NCBI GenBank assembly: GCA_015680685.1
Contig: MNCI01030432.1
Span: 17,614 to 79,613 of the forward strand
DNA length: 62,000 nucleotides
Direction: 5' to 3'
Origin: Gnetum montanum
Lineage: Eukaryota; Streptophyta; Gnetopsida; Gnetales; Gnetaceae
The number at the start of each line of letters is the position of its first letter. Position 1 is the stretch's first letter. Shown here piece after piece: positions 12,610 to 21,899 of the stretch. A program made the position numbers and the translations under genes. The notes beneath the pieces are model-generated. The model was not told where the DNA came from and did no database searches. It saw nothing but the letters and a program-made list of their open reading frames with translations.

Positions 12610-13343
12610 ACGTTGTCATGCTTCCCTCTATGGCTGAGGAACCGTGGCCAGCTCAGTTGACGTTTCATGATAAGTCCATTAAGGATGACCTTGAAAAGGG
12701 TCAGGTGACAATAGCACCCATGTTCATCACAATTCGGGTTGGTCAGTACAAGATCTGAAGGGTACACATTGATGATGGGGCTGCTACAAATGTCATTCCA
12801 TTTCCCATAGTGGACAAACTAGGCTTGGTTGATCAAATTAAGCCCATGGCAACCTCATGCATAAAATTGTTTAATGGAGCATGCGTAGTGGTAAAGGGAA
12901 TTGTCCACATCAACTTTGTGGTTAGGGACCAGTTCCCCACAAGTGCAGTGTTCATCGTGGTAGAAGAGATGCCCGAGTTCAACCTGATCCTGGGGAGGTC
13001 ATGGTTAGCCCAATTAAGGGCTGTCTCTTCACCCATACACCAAGAGATCCACTTACCCTACACGGGCATGGAAGTGGTGATCTACGATGACGAAGTGGCT
13101 ACCCAAGCAATAAACAACGTTGACATGGAGCAGGGCTCAGAGATAGTAATTTTTGAAAATGAAGCATCTATTCCTATTGAAAGTACTTGTTTGACTAATG
13201 AGCTAGCCCACAACGCCGATTCACACAAAGAAACCACTTGGGCTGAGTTTCCTTTCCAGGCAGTAGACAACGACATAGAAGAATACTGCAACAAAGCACC
13301 TCAGCCATACACTTCACCTAGCCCACGATGGATTAGAAAATAA
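12610..13343 (+). pseudogene. retropepsin-type protease
   Basis: Aspartic protease of the Tat polyprotein, which cuts gag-pol. The active-site loop reads HIDDGAATNVIPF at about 12765-12800, with the catalytic Asp and the following Gly-Ala kept (family form Asp-x-Gly-Ser/Ala). The flap/beta region is followed by LILGRSWLAQLRAVSS near 12986-13030, the conserved hydrophobic-Leu-Gly-Arg-x-Trp-Leu signature. The frame is open from 12810 to 13343, and a TGA near 12757 separates it from its N-terminal part. It ends at a TAA just before the first tandem array. Confidence 0.75.
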
Positions 13344-13399
13344 CTACATGCTTAGAGATTATCTTTGGTTTAGCTCCATTCATTCTTGGCTTTATTATC

Positions 13400-13610
13400 T
13401 CCTTCTGTTCTAATTTTAGCATTATGTATACTGTTTACATTATGTTCACTTTCAACACCACGTTTACAGTTTTCACCATGCTCATTTCTTTTGGCATTAC
13501 AATCACTGTTTACATTATTTCAATTCTTTGCATCAAATCCATTGTTTGCATTCGCATTGTGTCTACTGTCTACATTGTGTCCACCATTTACATTATAGCT
13601 GTTTCTTGCA
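13400..13610. repeat. degenerate tandem repeat after the protease
   Basis: Imperfect units of about 24-30 bp built on TTTACATTATGTYCAC follow each other. Two overlapping plus-strand frames of repetitive Leu/Phe/Thr composition arise from this array and are not genes. Confidence 0.5.
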
Positions 13611-13617
13611 TTGATTC

Positions 13618-13830
13618 TAGCACCACGGCCTGAAATGGCCCTAAACTAGCATCACGACCTAGAATGGCCTTAAACTACCATCACGGCCTGCTAAGGCCTA
13701 AAACTGGTTATTCCACTTCTCAAAAAACCATAAAAAGAGATCTTTTATGATTAAGCAACAGCTCAAAAATGGCCTTAAACTATTGTTGTGGCCCGAAATG
13801 GCCTAAAACTAAAACTAGAAACTCCCAAGG
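13618..13830. repeat. tandem array B of the Tat element (GGCCTTAAACT units)
   Basis: About five units of roughly 42 bp, each with a CACGGCCTGAAATGGCC(T)TAAACT-type core. The core ending TTAAACT is shared with the larger arrays at 19150-19680 and 23230-23560. Confidence 0.65.
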
Positions 13831-14013
13831 GGCCTAAAAAAATAAAGAATAAAAAATAAATATAACAAATTAACTAAAATGAAACAGATTTCTTCACATT
13901 ATATTCTTCATTCAGTGTTAATCAATAATGTTTACAAAAAATTTTAAATTCAAAGACAAGAATAAAAATTTTTGTGCCGCTACGCTATAAGTCTTCGCCC
14001 ACACCGCCATTCC
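13831..14013. other. AT-rich segment, probable 3' end of the antisense unit
   Basis: Noncoding AT-rich sequence. It lies just downstream, on the minus strand, of the predicted end of the antisense gene (stop at 14014-14016, or 13985-13987 in the alternative frame) and could hold its polyadenylation signals. Confidence 0.3.
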
Positions 14014-15531
14014 CTATTTCATTGGGTCCTGCATCTTCTTTCGGATCCTACGTAACAAAGAAAATAAAACAATGAATTAAAGCTACAACAAAGGCTTTTA
14101 TAAAATAAGCTATGACACAACAAAAAGTGACTAACCCAAGATGGCCCTGCATACATTTCGGGGGGTATTCTCTCCATGCCAACTGCAAGACATCATAGGA
14201 TCTCCTCCTCAGTGACGTTGGTCCAATTCCTATCTCCTAGATCAACACTTGCTGTAACCTTGCATTTTTCCATGGTTGTCCACCTAGGTGGTCCTGGGAA
14301 AAGGTGGTGGTGATGGTCTCACCGGCAAGAAGGGTCATTTCCCTTTCAGGAGATTCACTGACCGTCACCTGTTGCATGAACCTTTCATAAGCCTTGGAAG
14401 CACCAATAACATTAAGGAATAAATCATGGGTATGCAACTTCACCGAAGCATCCTGGTATTGTTTACGATAGGTGGCACATTTCATTTTATACATATGCTT
14501 ATGGTTCTTCTATGCTTGTCCCCACTCATAAACCTTTGCGTTATAATCCTTCCAATATTGGTTCTTCTAGGCTAGAAGGTCCATTTGCATGTGTTTTTCG
14601 ATGATCTCGTGTGTGGCTTCATTTTTACTTCACACGACTGTCTAATATCTTGCATAGTCGATGATGGCCATACGCCAACTGCCATCATGAGTGTCCCGGG
14701 CCAACGGAAATTCCATCTTGGATTGGAGATCCTCCACCTCAACAATTAGGTTGGCCTTCTCCTTCTCAAGTTTTTGTACTCGCTTCTAGAGGTCTTCATT
14801 CACACGCCTACACTTCCATAAGGAGTGTGTTGAGTACAATGCACATTTACTTGCTTCATCATATATGTGACGAGGTACCTCAGCTACCTCTAACGGAATT
14901 TTGGGTACGTCGTTGACCTCAATGGCTTACTTAGGATCCCACTTGAGACGAGAGGCTGCCAACCACACATGGAAGAGCAATAGTCATAGTGACATAACGA
15001 AATTGCAACAACGTAGAAAGCATAGCATAGGAACTTTAACATACCAATCTCCAGATCGATCTGCCTTAGATGATCAATCATGTCATCGACCACCCCCTCC
15101 ATAAAAGTGAATTTGTTGGGGGTCTCGGTCCAACGTTGGAGATGGATCGAAGAAGAAGAGACAGGAACATCAACAGTGATGTCTGCTACATAATAAAACA
15201 TGTTAGCCATGGTGGGTAGGACAACAACAAAGTTGATGAATAATGTAAATGGCAGTGTAAAGCTCCTACCTAGTAAACCCTCATGGGTGATAGCGGGAGG
15301 GGGGGGGGGAGGGGTCACCCATCGACACACTGTTAAACAAGCAATCAAACTCACCAACATCAAATTGAAGCCCCTCTCTTTCCAGCTAACCCAACAGTGT
15401 GGTGGCATCCTCAACACTCATGTGCCCCTCCGGTATTGAACCAAATTTGACAAAAAGGTCATTAGCAAGGGCCTCTTCCTCTACGGCAGGGGCCTCTTCC
15501 TCTACGGAAGGGGCCTCTTCTTCTGCAGTCA

Positions 15532-15666
15532 GGGCCTCTTCCTCCTCTTTAGTAGATGCCCTTGTTCGAGTGGCTAGGGCCTCTTCCTCCTCTTTAGTAG
15601 ATGCCCTTGTTCGAGTGGCTAGGGCCTCTTCCTCCTCTTTAGTAGATGCCCTTGTTCGAGTGGCTA
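15532..15666 (-). repeat. 45-bp minisatellite in exon 5 of the antisense gene
   Basis: Three near-identical 45-bp units start at 15532, 15577 and 15622, with partial units on either side. On the minus strand each encodes 15 residues, EEEEALATRTRASTK. Because 45 is a multiple of three, copy number changes without breaking the frame. Confidence 0.85.
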
Positions 15667-17756
15667 GGGCCTCTTCCTCTTCCTCTTCTTCTTCTGCTGA
15701 TAAAACATAATCGCAGTAAGCAGGGTACTTCAACTTGAAAAAGGTGCTATGTTGTGCGACACTACATAGCATAGGACATCGTAGCAAGTGCTACACTAAC
15801 AAAATAGTCAAGTACACTTACCAACTAGGGGTTGCACTCTGTAGACTTTGATTCGTAGATTTTTCCCCCTCTCTTCATTCGTATGGGGAGGCTCTTCTAC
15901 AGGACGAGACTTCTTACGTTGCAGCATAGTCTTCACTATTTTTTCAATGAGGTGTTCCCCCCTTAACACATTCCCTGTGTTAATGGGAGGCACCTCTCCC
16001 ACACTGTCTCAGGCATGAAAGGGACGTGCCACCCAATCCCTCGTTGTTATTGAAAGCAATTCCCTAATATTCTGGGGGATCTTGGGATTGGGTGGTGTGG
16101 AAAACCTGGAAAATCCATGGCGTAGATATCTAGTTACAGTCCTGCTATACCTAGGCACCATTTTCACAGACCACCAAGAATTTTACAATCTGTCGTAAGC
16201 AAGCTACGAAGAAGGCATAGTGCACATTAAAACAAGAGTCAAGATTCTCACGAAGCTTGACCCTCTCAGCGCACAAGCCTTCAGAAAGGTACCTGGCCCA
16301 ATTGTAACGGGCCTCTTCCTCCATGACTTCCCTCATTATCCAAGCCTGCTCCACTCCAAGGATTTTTCCTTGGGAGAGTAGCTTAGGGAAAGCATTGGTA
16401 CAGAAGATAGGGTAAACTGTTTGGGCCATTGCTAGCTTGACCTTGTGGATGTAAATCCCCTTTAGATCCTTACTTGTGCCTAGCCATTCCTCAATATCCC
16501 CTTGATGGTTTGCATCTTTCCTAGATTTTTCTCCTATAGGGAGACCATTAGAAGGGACACTGAAAAGATCTGCAAATAGTTAGTCATTAATTTCGAACAC
16601 CACCCGCACGTTATGAACACGTGTGCAGAAGCGGTCAGCCTTCTTGGAGAAGGAATTAGCTAGGGAAAGCATTTCTACAACTAGGACACTCGGGTTTACA
16701 GCTAGAAATAGATCTATGAGCCCAGCCTCCTAAATATTGTGCACAAGGGTGGTTGAGGCCCCATTACAGAGCTAATGCTGAGTCTCCTTCACCTCCCTGT
16801 ATTTGAAGAAGAGGTTGGTATCATCACGTCCATAGGTGATCACTGTGACCTCTTGGGATTCCTTCGCTACTGCATCGGTTAGCAACAAATAAGAAATTTA
16901 GCAAAGGAAAAAAAGTGCATCATCACTTGAACACATAAGAATAAATGCAAGGTTTAACATACCAGGCTTAAATAGTGTAGAAAACAACGAAAGTTCCACC
17001 AGAACATCTTCAACGGTAATTAGTCGGTGTGACGCCCATTCGCTATTCAACTAGCCAACTTCCTTACATTTCCCATAGAATTTGGAATACCTAGTTGGAT
17101 AGGTTTTAAAATCAAGCCCAAGTTGTGCTATCACACCAGCATGCACGTTCTTGGTAGAGGAGAACTCTTGCAGAGCCATTTGGACTAATGCCAATGTATC
17201 CGTGTTACCGTGAAGACCACCCTCGTTGATATAAAACTTGGCAACATACAAGAATACAGTAAGAATTTTTGTCCAGCATAACACGTTAAAATACCTTCAC
17301 AGGACTCACCTGCCAGCACAGTAAATGGTTCTAGGTGGGTTTTGAAAAAAGGTGCCCATGTGATGGGCAACATACAGCGTGTTGTACAAGTGGTAGCATT
17401 TGTATTCGGGCATGTCCTAGATCCAACTTAGGTACCTCAAGCCCCTTGGGTGTTGATCTGAGCCTCCTGCCCCTTCGTCCCTGATCGACCCTTCAATCAT
17501 GAACTTCAAAATGCCCTGGTTTGCCCCAGGCAACAACATTTCTGTAAGTACAGTCGCTATCTCGGCCAATAAGTGTGACCACATGATCACACTAAAATGG
17601 TGGAGGAACTTCAAGAAGTCCCATGCACCCTCCCGGAACCAAACCACATGCTTCCCTACCCTTGTGTGAGGTGGGGGAGCATTAGCCATGGGTTCGCTAA
17701 GGTAGCATAGGACTCCTACCACCTCAAGGACAATCAAAACAGGTTTCAACATGACC

Positions 17757-18744
17757 CTGCATGAAAAAGCATCAAACGTTAGCACTGTGTTCAAGTGATT
17801 ATCACACATATAGCATAGCATGACTCTCTGTTTATATGTAGCATAGCGTGACCCTCTATCTACATGTAGCATAGCATGATCCTTCGGTTACAAATTTCTA
17901 TTTAACGTAAAACAATAAGTCCTCCATAGAACAGAGGTAAACTACATGCAGCATAACGAAATGTCACGTATAGCGTAGAGTAGCAGTTAAACCCTGTGTA
18001 GCGTAATAACAACAGGTGCACCCCACAGTGCGATAGTTATATGTTATACAACATAGCCTAATAGACATGCCTAATACACCATAATGTAACAGTTACACTT
18101 TCACATGAGTGTAACGACTATGTTACGTGCAATGTAGCAAGACGAATGTACCCCGTACAATGTAGCAATGGAAAAAGTACAACAGATGCAATGGAATAAG
18201 TAGTGTAACAATTGAACAAGAGTTACAGTGTAGCAAATTTAGTAGCATGGCCAACTTAACAGCGTAGCGATGTTACAAGTTTAACAGTATAGCAGTGTAA
18301 TAGATTGATAGTGTAACGACCCAAGGGCTTGTCAGTATAACAGTGTAGCATAACAACAATAAAAATGTTACAGCCTTAATAGAGTAGGTGAAGAAGAACT
18401 CACAACGCCCTCGCTGTCTCACCTCTATCTTATGACCTGAAATAACCCATGCTACCCCAAAACTTTGGGAACAAATAAACTACTCTAAGGGCAATACGCT
18501 ATGCCAAGGGTGCGCTATGCCACAGAGCAGTGACCATTCTTAATAATGGCAACCAGGGTGGTACCGCATGCAACTGTAGTGTAGCACCTGCACGACTGAT
18601 GCGGCCAAGTAGTGACAACCACAACATAGCGGCCAAAACAACAACAAAATAGTGACAATGGTTGCAAAAATGACAACAATAATGACAATGGCAAGCTAAC
18701 CCCATACATCACCTAATGGAAACAAGGGTAGCGTAACGACTTAC
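17757..18744 (-). other. intron 1 of the antisense gene, rich in GTAGC motifs
   Basis: A 988-nt intron predicted from a GTAAGTC donor (18744-18738) and a TTTTTCATGCAG acceptor ending at 17757, with a possible branch point in GCTAAC. It is much longer than the other introns (about 70-170 nt). It is packed with short GTAGCATAGC / GTAGCGTAAC / TGTAGCA words, the same vocabulary as the palindromic clusters in the LTRs. Short frames in it (18499-18712) are not genes. Confidence 0.5.
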
Positions 18745-18994
18745 CGAGTAGATGGAGCCTCTTGTCGCACCTTGACACGCGTCTTGGAGAGGCATCCTAG
18801 AGTGTCCCTTACATCATCCACCTTGGGCAGTCCTCAATGCTTACGTTCACCTTTGCATGCCATTACCTCATTCACAAATCGGTAGTACCAACTGCTACGC
18901 TATGCCTGTTATGCTCTATCTATGGTTGATTATGCTACACTCTGAGTGTGGGCTCTGACAAGGAAACTAACAAGTTTACCAAGGGTTAACCCCC

Positions 18995-19002
18995 TATTTA
19001 TA
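18995..19002 (-). promoter_or_regulatory. TATA box for the antisense gene
   Basis: On the minus strand the sequence reads GGCTATAAATAGGGG, a textbook plant TATA box, 132 bp upstream of the predicted ATG at 18863. A start site about 30 bp downstream would leave a 5' UTR of roughly 100 nt. Position and strand match the independently predicted exon 1. Confidence 0.6.
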
Positions 19003-19009
19003 GCCAACG

Positions 19010-19149
19010 TAGTAAGATACTTGTCACTTTCAAGTTTTGGGTAAAGCGAGACACTACTGCAACGTAGCACTTCTGTAGCGCAATCCCATTACAACGTAAC
19101 ACTCATCGGCAGAGTAGTAAGTGGGCCCACTGAAATTTTTTCTCTACAT
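19010..19149. other. upstream region of the antisense gene
   Basis: Contains further GTAGCAC/GTAACAC words and joins directly to tandem array C. No coding signal is seen. Confidence 0.35.
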
Positions 19150-19680
19150 TTGCAAATTTTAAACCCACCCCAGTCTATAAAGACCTTAAACTAGGAACAT
19201 TAACCTACAATACAGCCCAGTAATAGTCCACAAAGACCTTAAACTAGCAATGTTAACCTATAGTGTGGTTCATATGAATGTCCGCAAAGACCTTAAACCA
19301 GGAATTTTAACCCACAGTACGGTCATATAATGGTATGCAAAGACCTTAAACTAGCAATTTTAACTTATAGTTGGCTCAGTAACAGTCTGCCATGACCTTA
19401 AATTGGCAATTTTAACATTCGTTTCACATTTTAGACCTATTAACGGTCTACCATGACCTTAAACTAGCAATTTCAGCATTCATGTTAAATCTTAGACCAA
19501 ACTTCACATTATCACGGTCCACCGTGACCTTAAATTGGTAATTTTAGCTCTCTCTCTACAATGTAGCCTAGTGATGGTCTGCCATGACCTTAAACTAGCA
19601 ATTTTAGTAATCATTTTACATTTTAAACCAAACTATTACATTACTGTGGTTCGTTAAGACCTTAAACTGGCAACTATCTT
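19150..19680. repeat. tandem array C of the Tat element (AAGACCTTAAACTAGC units)
   Basis: Nine imperfect units of about 55-70 bp, each containing (A/T)GACCTTAAA(C/T)T(A/G)G(C/G)AA, at about 19180, 19238, 19297, 19345, 19392, 19456, 19527, 19586 and 19657. The array sits between the antisense gene's promoter and the pol frame. The same core recurs in arrays B and D. Confidence 0.8.
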
Positions 19681-20009
19681 ATGTTGCACCATTGATTTAC
19701 ATACATTCATTACATGTTGTTGCTTTAAACAAGTATCACTTGACTTGGTTTATTTGCTTGTTGTGATAAGTCTGCTCAGAAAAATGGCTATGCATGGTGA
19801 TCTTTGTTTGCCTTTGACCTTAGCAGGTGCCTATGGTAGATTTACAAGATGCTTGAATTCAGAATTGGTGGACTTTGAGTTGTCCTCTCAAAATACCATA
19901 GCATCTCTGGAAACATCCCTAAACTGGCCCGAACATCTGGTCTAGGCCTTAGACCTAGAGGCCAAGGATGTGACTGAGGATCCTCTCACTGAAATCCCCG
20001 TAAATACCA
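19681..20009 (+). pseudogene. N-terminal pol linker
   Basis: A frame opens at about 19745 and continues, with a TAG near 19945, into acidic sequence (LEAKDVTEDPLTEIPVNTTT) leading to the RT. Tat-lineage pol proteins have such a variable stretch before the SSLL / FAWSY entry to RT. No domain is recognised. Confidence 0.4.
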
Positions 20010-21010
20010 CCACAAGTGAAGTAAAAACCTTCAAATTTAGCTCTCTATTACATCAATAGGTACACCAAAACATTTCCAAAGTTCTCCATGACAATGTTAA
20101 AGTGTTTGCATGGTCATACGATGACATGCCAGGCCTAGACCCGTGGGTCATACAAAACAACATTATCTTAGATTCGCGTGTCAAGGCAGTCAAGCAAAAA
20201 GCTCGTAAAATCAAACTAGAGATTGCACTAGCTGTACGTGATGAAATCACTAAGCTTTATCAAGCTGGTTTCATCTGGGTGGTCAATTACTTAGAATGGG
20301 TATCGAACATTGTTGTAGATTCTAAGAAAACGAGAGGTATACAAATTTTTATAGACTTTCGAGACTTGAACAAAGCAATAATCAAAGATGATTTCCCATT
20401 GCCAAGTATCGATCAACTTATAGACACTATGGCTGGTCATGCCTTACTGTCCTTCATGGATGGGTTTTCAGGCTATAACCAGATCCATATAAACCTAGAG
20501 CATCAGTTGTCAACCACTTTTATGACCCCTTGGGGAACCTTTTGTTATATAATGATGCCATTTGGGCTCAAAAATGCTGGAGCAACTTATCAACGAGCCA
20601 TGACCTATATTTTTAGCGACTACCTCTTGGAGAGATTGAATGATTATGTGGATGATATAGCAGTCAAGTTTAAGGAAGCTATTGATCATCCCAATTGTCT
20701 CAACATAGTCCTCCAATGCTGTCATAGGCATGACCTGTGCCTTAACCTTAAGAAGTGTGTTTTCGGAGTTAAAACTGGACGCATGCTAGGTTTTGTAGTG
20801 TCGAAAATAGGAATACGAGTGGACCTCGATAAAGTGAGGGCTATCATCAACTTAGAATCACCTACAAACCTTAAAGAGTTGCATGGATTGCAAGGTAGAG
20901 TGTAGTTTATCAGAAGGTTTATCGCAAGGTTGACAGACAAGCTACATCCCATGCAACATCTACTTAAAAAGGGGGTTAACTTCGAGTGGATAGATCAATG
21001 TCAACAAGCC
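20010..21010 (+). pseudogene. Tat-lineage reverse transcriptase
   Basis: RNA-dependent DNA polymerase of the element. The entry VFAWSYDDMPGLDPWV lies near 20105-20150, followed by IDFRDLNKA (20355-20380), PLPSIDQLID, SFMDGFSGYNQIHIN (20450-20495), TPWGTFCYIMMPFGLKNAGATYQRAM (split across 20524-20605) and the catalytic box YVDDI at about 20644-20658 with both Asp intact. It is open from 20102 to a TAG at 20903-20905. The thumb/connection continues to about 21040, where one frameshift occurs. It is the best preserved enzyme core of this element. Confidence 0.88.
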
Positions 21011-21425
21011 TTTGATAACCTAAAGAAAGCCTTTCTACATCTACCTTGCCACTTTAGAGACATCTATAGCTGTGTTGCTATATCAAAAAAGAGATGACGG
21101 GTCCGAAATCTTGGTCTACTACTTAAGCCATGCATTAATAGCTTATGAGGTAAAGTACAACGAGGTAGAAAAATATTAACTCACCCTAGTATTTACGCTA
21201 AAAAAGTGGAGACATTACTTGTTTCATAGCAAGGTCAACATCATATGCAAGAGCAACATACTTCGAGCTATCACCACAAACTTGTACGAGAGTAGTAGGA
21301 TAGCTCGATGGAAAGCTATAATAGCAGAATTTGATTTACATTATGTAGCCCAATCATCAACAAAGGATCAAGTAATAGCCACACAGCTTACAACTTCACC
21401 CATTGATGATCAAGCAATAATAGAA
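21011..21425 (+). pseudogene. first RNase H domain (decayed, Ty3-type position)
   Basis: After a frameshift near 21040-21055 the frame reads ETSIAVLLYQKRDDGS, YYLSHALIAYEVKYNEVEKY, LKKWRHYLFHSKV and ARWKAIIAEFDLHYV, the layout of the RNase H that directly follows Ty3/gypsy RT. The leading Asp of the domain is absent (ETS). Loss of catalytic residues in this first RNase H is known in lineages that acquired a second one. A TAA stop occurs near 21176. From 21219 onward the frame stays the same through the integrase. Confidence 0.7.
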
Positions 21426-21429
21426 CCTG

Positions 21430-21890
21430 AATTCCCTGATGAACACATCAATAGCCTAAACTCTGTACCATCTGATTTCGAAGCAAGCTTACATTTTTAT
21501 GGTGCTACAACTACACGAGGTGGGAGCACCGCCACAGTTATTACATTTCTCTCTAGGAAAATTCAACCCTTTACATATCACTTTATGTTCCTTTGTACAA
21601 ACAACTTAGCTGAGTATGAAGGACTCCTTAGGGGCCTCTTAGCAACCCAAAAGCTAAAGATCCAACATTTGGTAGTCTGGGATGACTCGCAATTAGTTGT
21701 CAACTAGATCACTGAAGTCTATACTTGCAAGGCTTCACATTTGCAACCTTATTGTGATTTAGCTAAGAGTTTACTGAAACAGTTTAAAACGTTAGACATT
21801 CAACATGTACCCCGCAACGAGAACACTGTAGCTGATGCACTAGCCACGTTAGCATTGAATGTGCCATCGCATTTGTTTGCCACTTTGCCC
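21430..21890 (+). pseudogene. second, archaeal-type RNase H (aRNH)
   Basis: The frame reads ASLHFYGATTTRGGSTATV (about 21481-21540), NNLAEYEGLLRGLLATQKL with the conserved Asn-x-x-Ala-Glu-Tyr (about 21600-21660), DDSQLVVN with the Asp-Ser pair (about 21682-21705), and HVPRNENTVADALATLAL with the final Asp (about 21802-21860). This fold between the ordinary RNase H and integrase is diagnostic for the Tat lineage and resembles cellular plant RNase H. One TAG at 21705-21707 interrupts it. The first catalytic Asp expected before FYGA is replaced by Ser (ASLHFYG). Confidence 0.82.
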
Positions 21891-21899
21891 ACTTTAATA

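Larger units (their letters stand above)
14014..18863 (-). pseudogene. antisense multi-exon gene inside the Tat element
   Basis: Predicted exons in transcript order: 18863-18745, 17756-17310, 17236-16963, 16869-15822, 15696-15355, 15185-15045, 14955-14136, 14047-14014, about 3.2 kb of coding sequence. Donors are GTAAGT, GTGAGT, GTATGT, GTAAGT, GTGAGT, GTATGT and GTTAGT; acceptors end AG, mostly after T-rich tracts. Junctions 1 and 3-7 keep the frame (junction 7 leads directly to a stop); junction 2 does not, implying an indel or a misplaced boundary. The product starts MACKGERKH, has a Trp/Leu/Phe-rich globular middle (exons 2-4), an acidic repeat (exon 5) and a Lys/Glu coiled-coil-like C-terminus (exon 7). 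Exon 4 vaguely recalls plant transposon-associated proteins, but I do not recognise the family. Stops (18834-18836, 17417-17419, 17051-17053, 15386-15388 and others) and a frameshift near 16160 mark it as decayed. Confidence 0.62.

Noticed and set aside
13386-13633. Two overlapping frames of about 70 codons after the protease
   Set aside because: They arise from a degenerate tandem repeat, and both frames are repetitive in composition.
17185-17373. 62-codon minus-strand frame as a separate gene
   Set aside because: It is the alternative frame across the exon 2 - intron 2 - exon 3 boundary of the antisense unit. The exon frame on either side gives a more protein-like reading.
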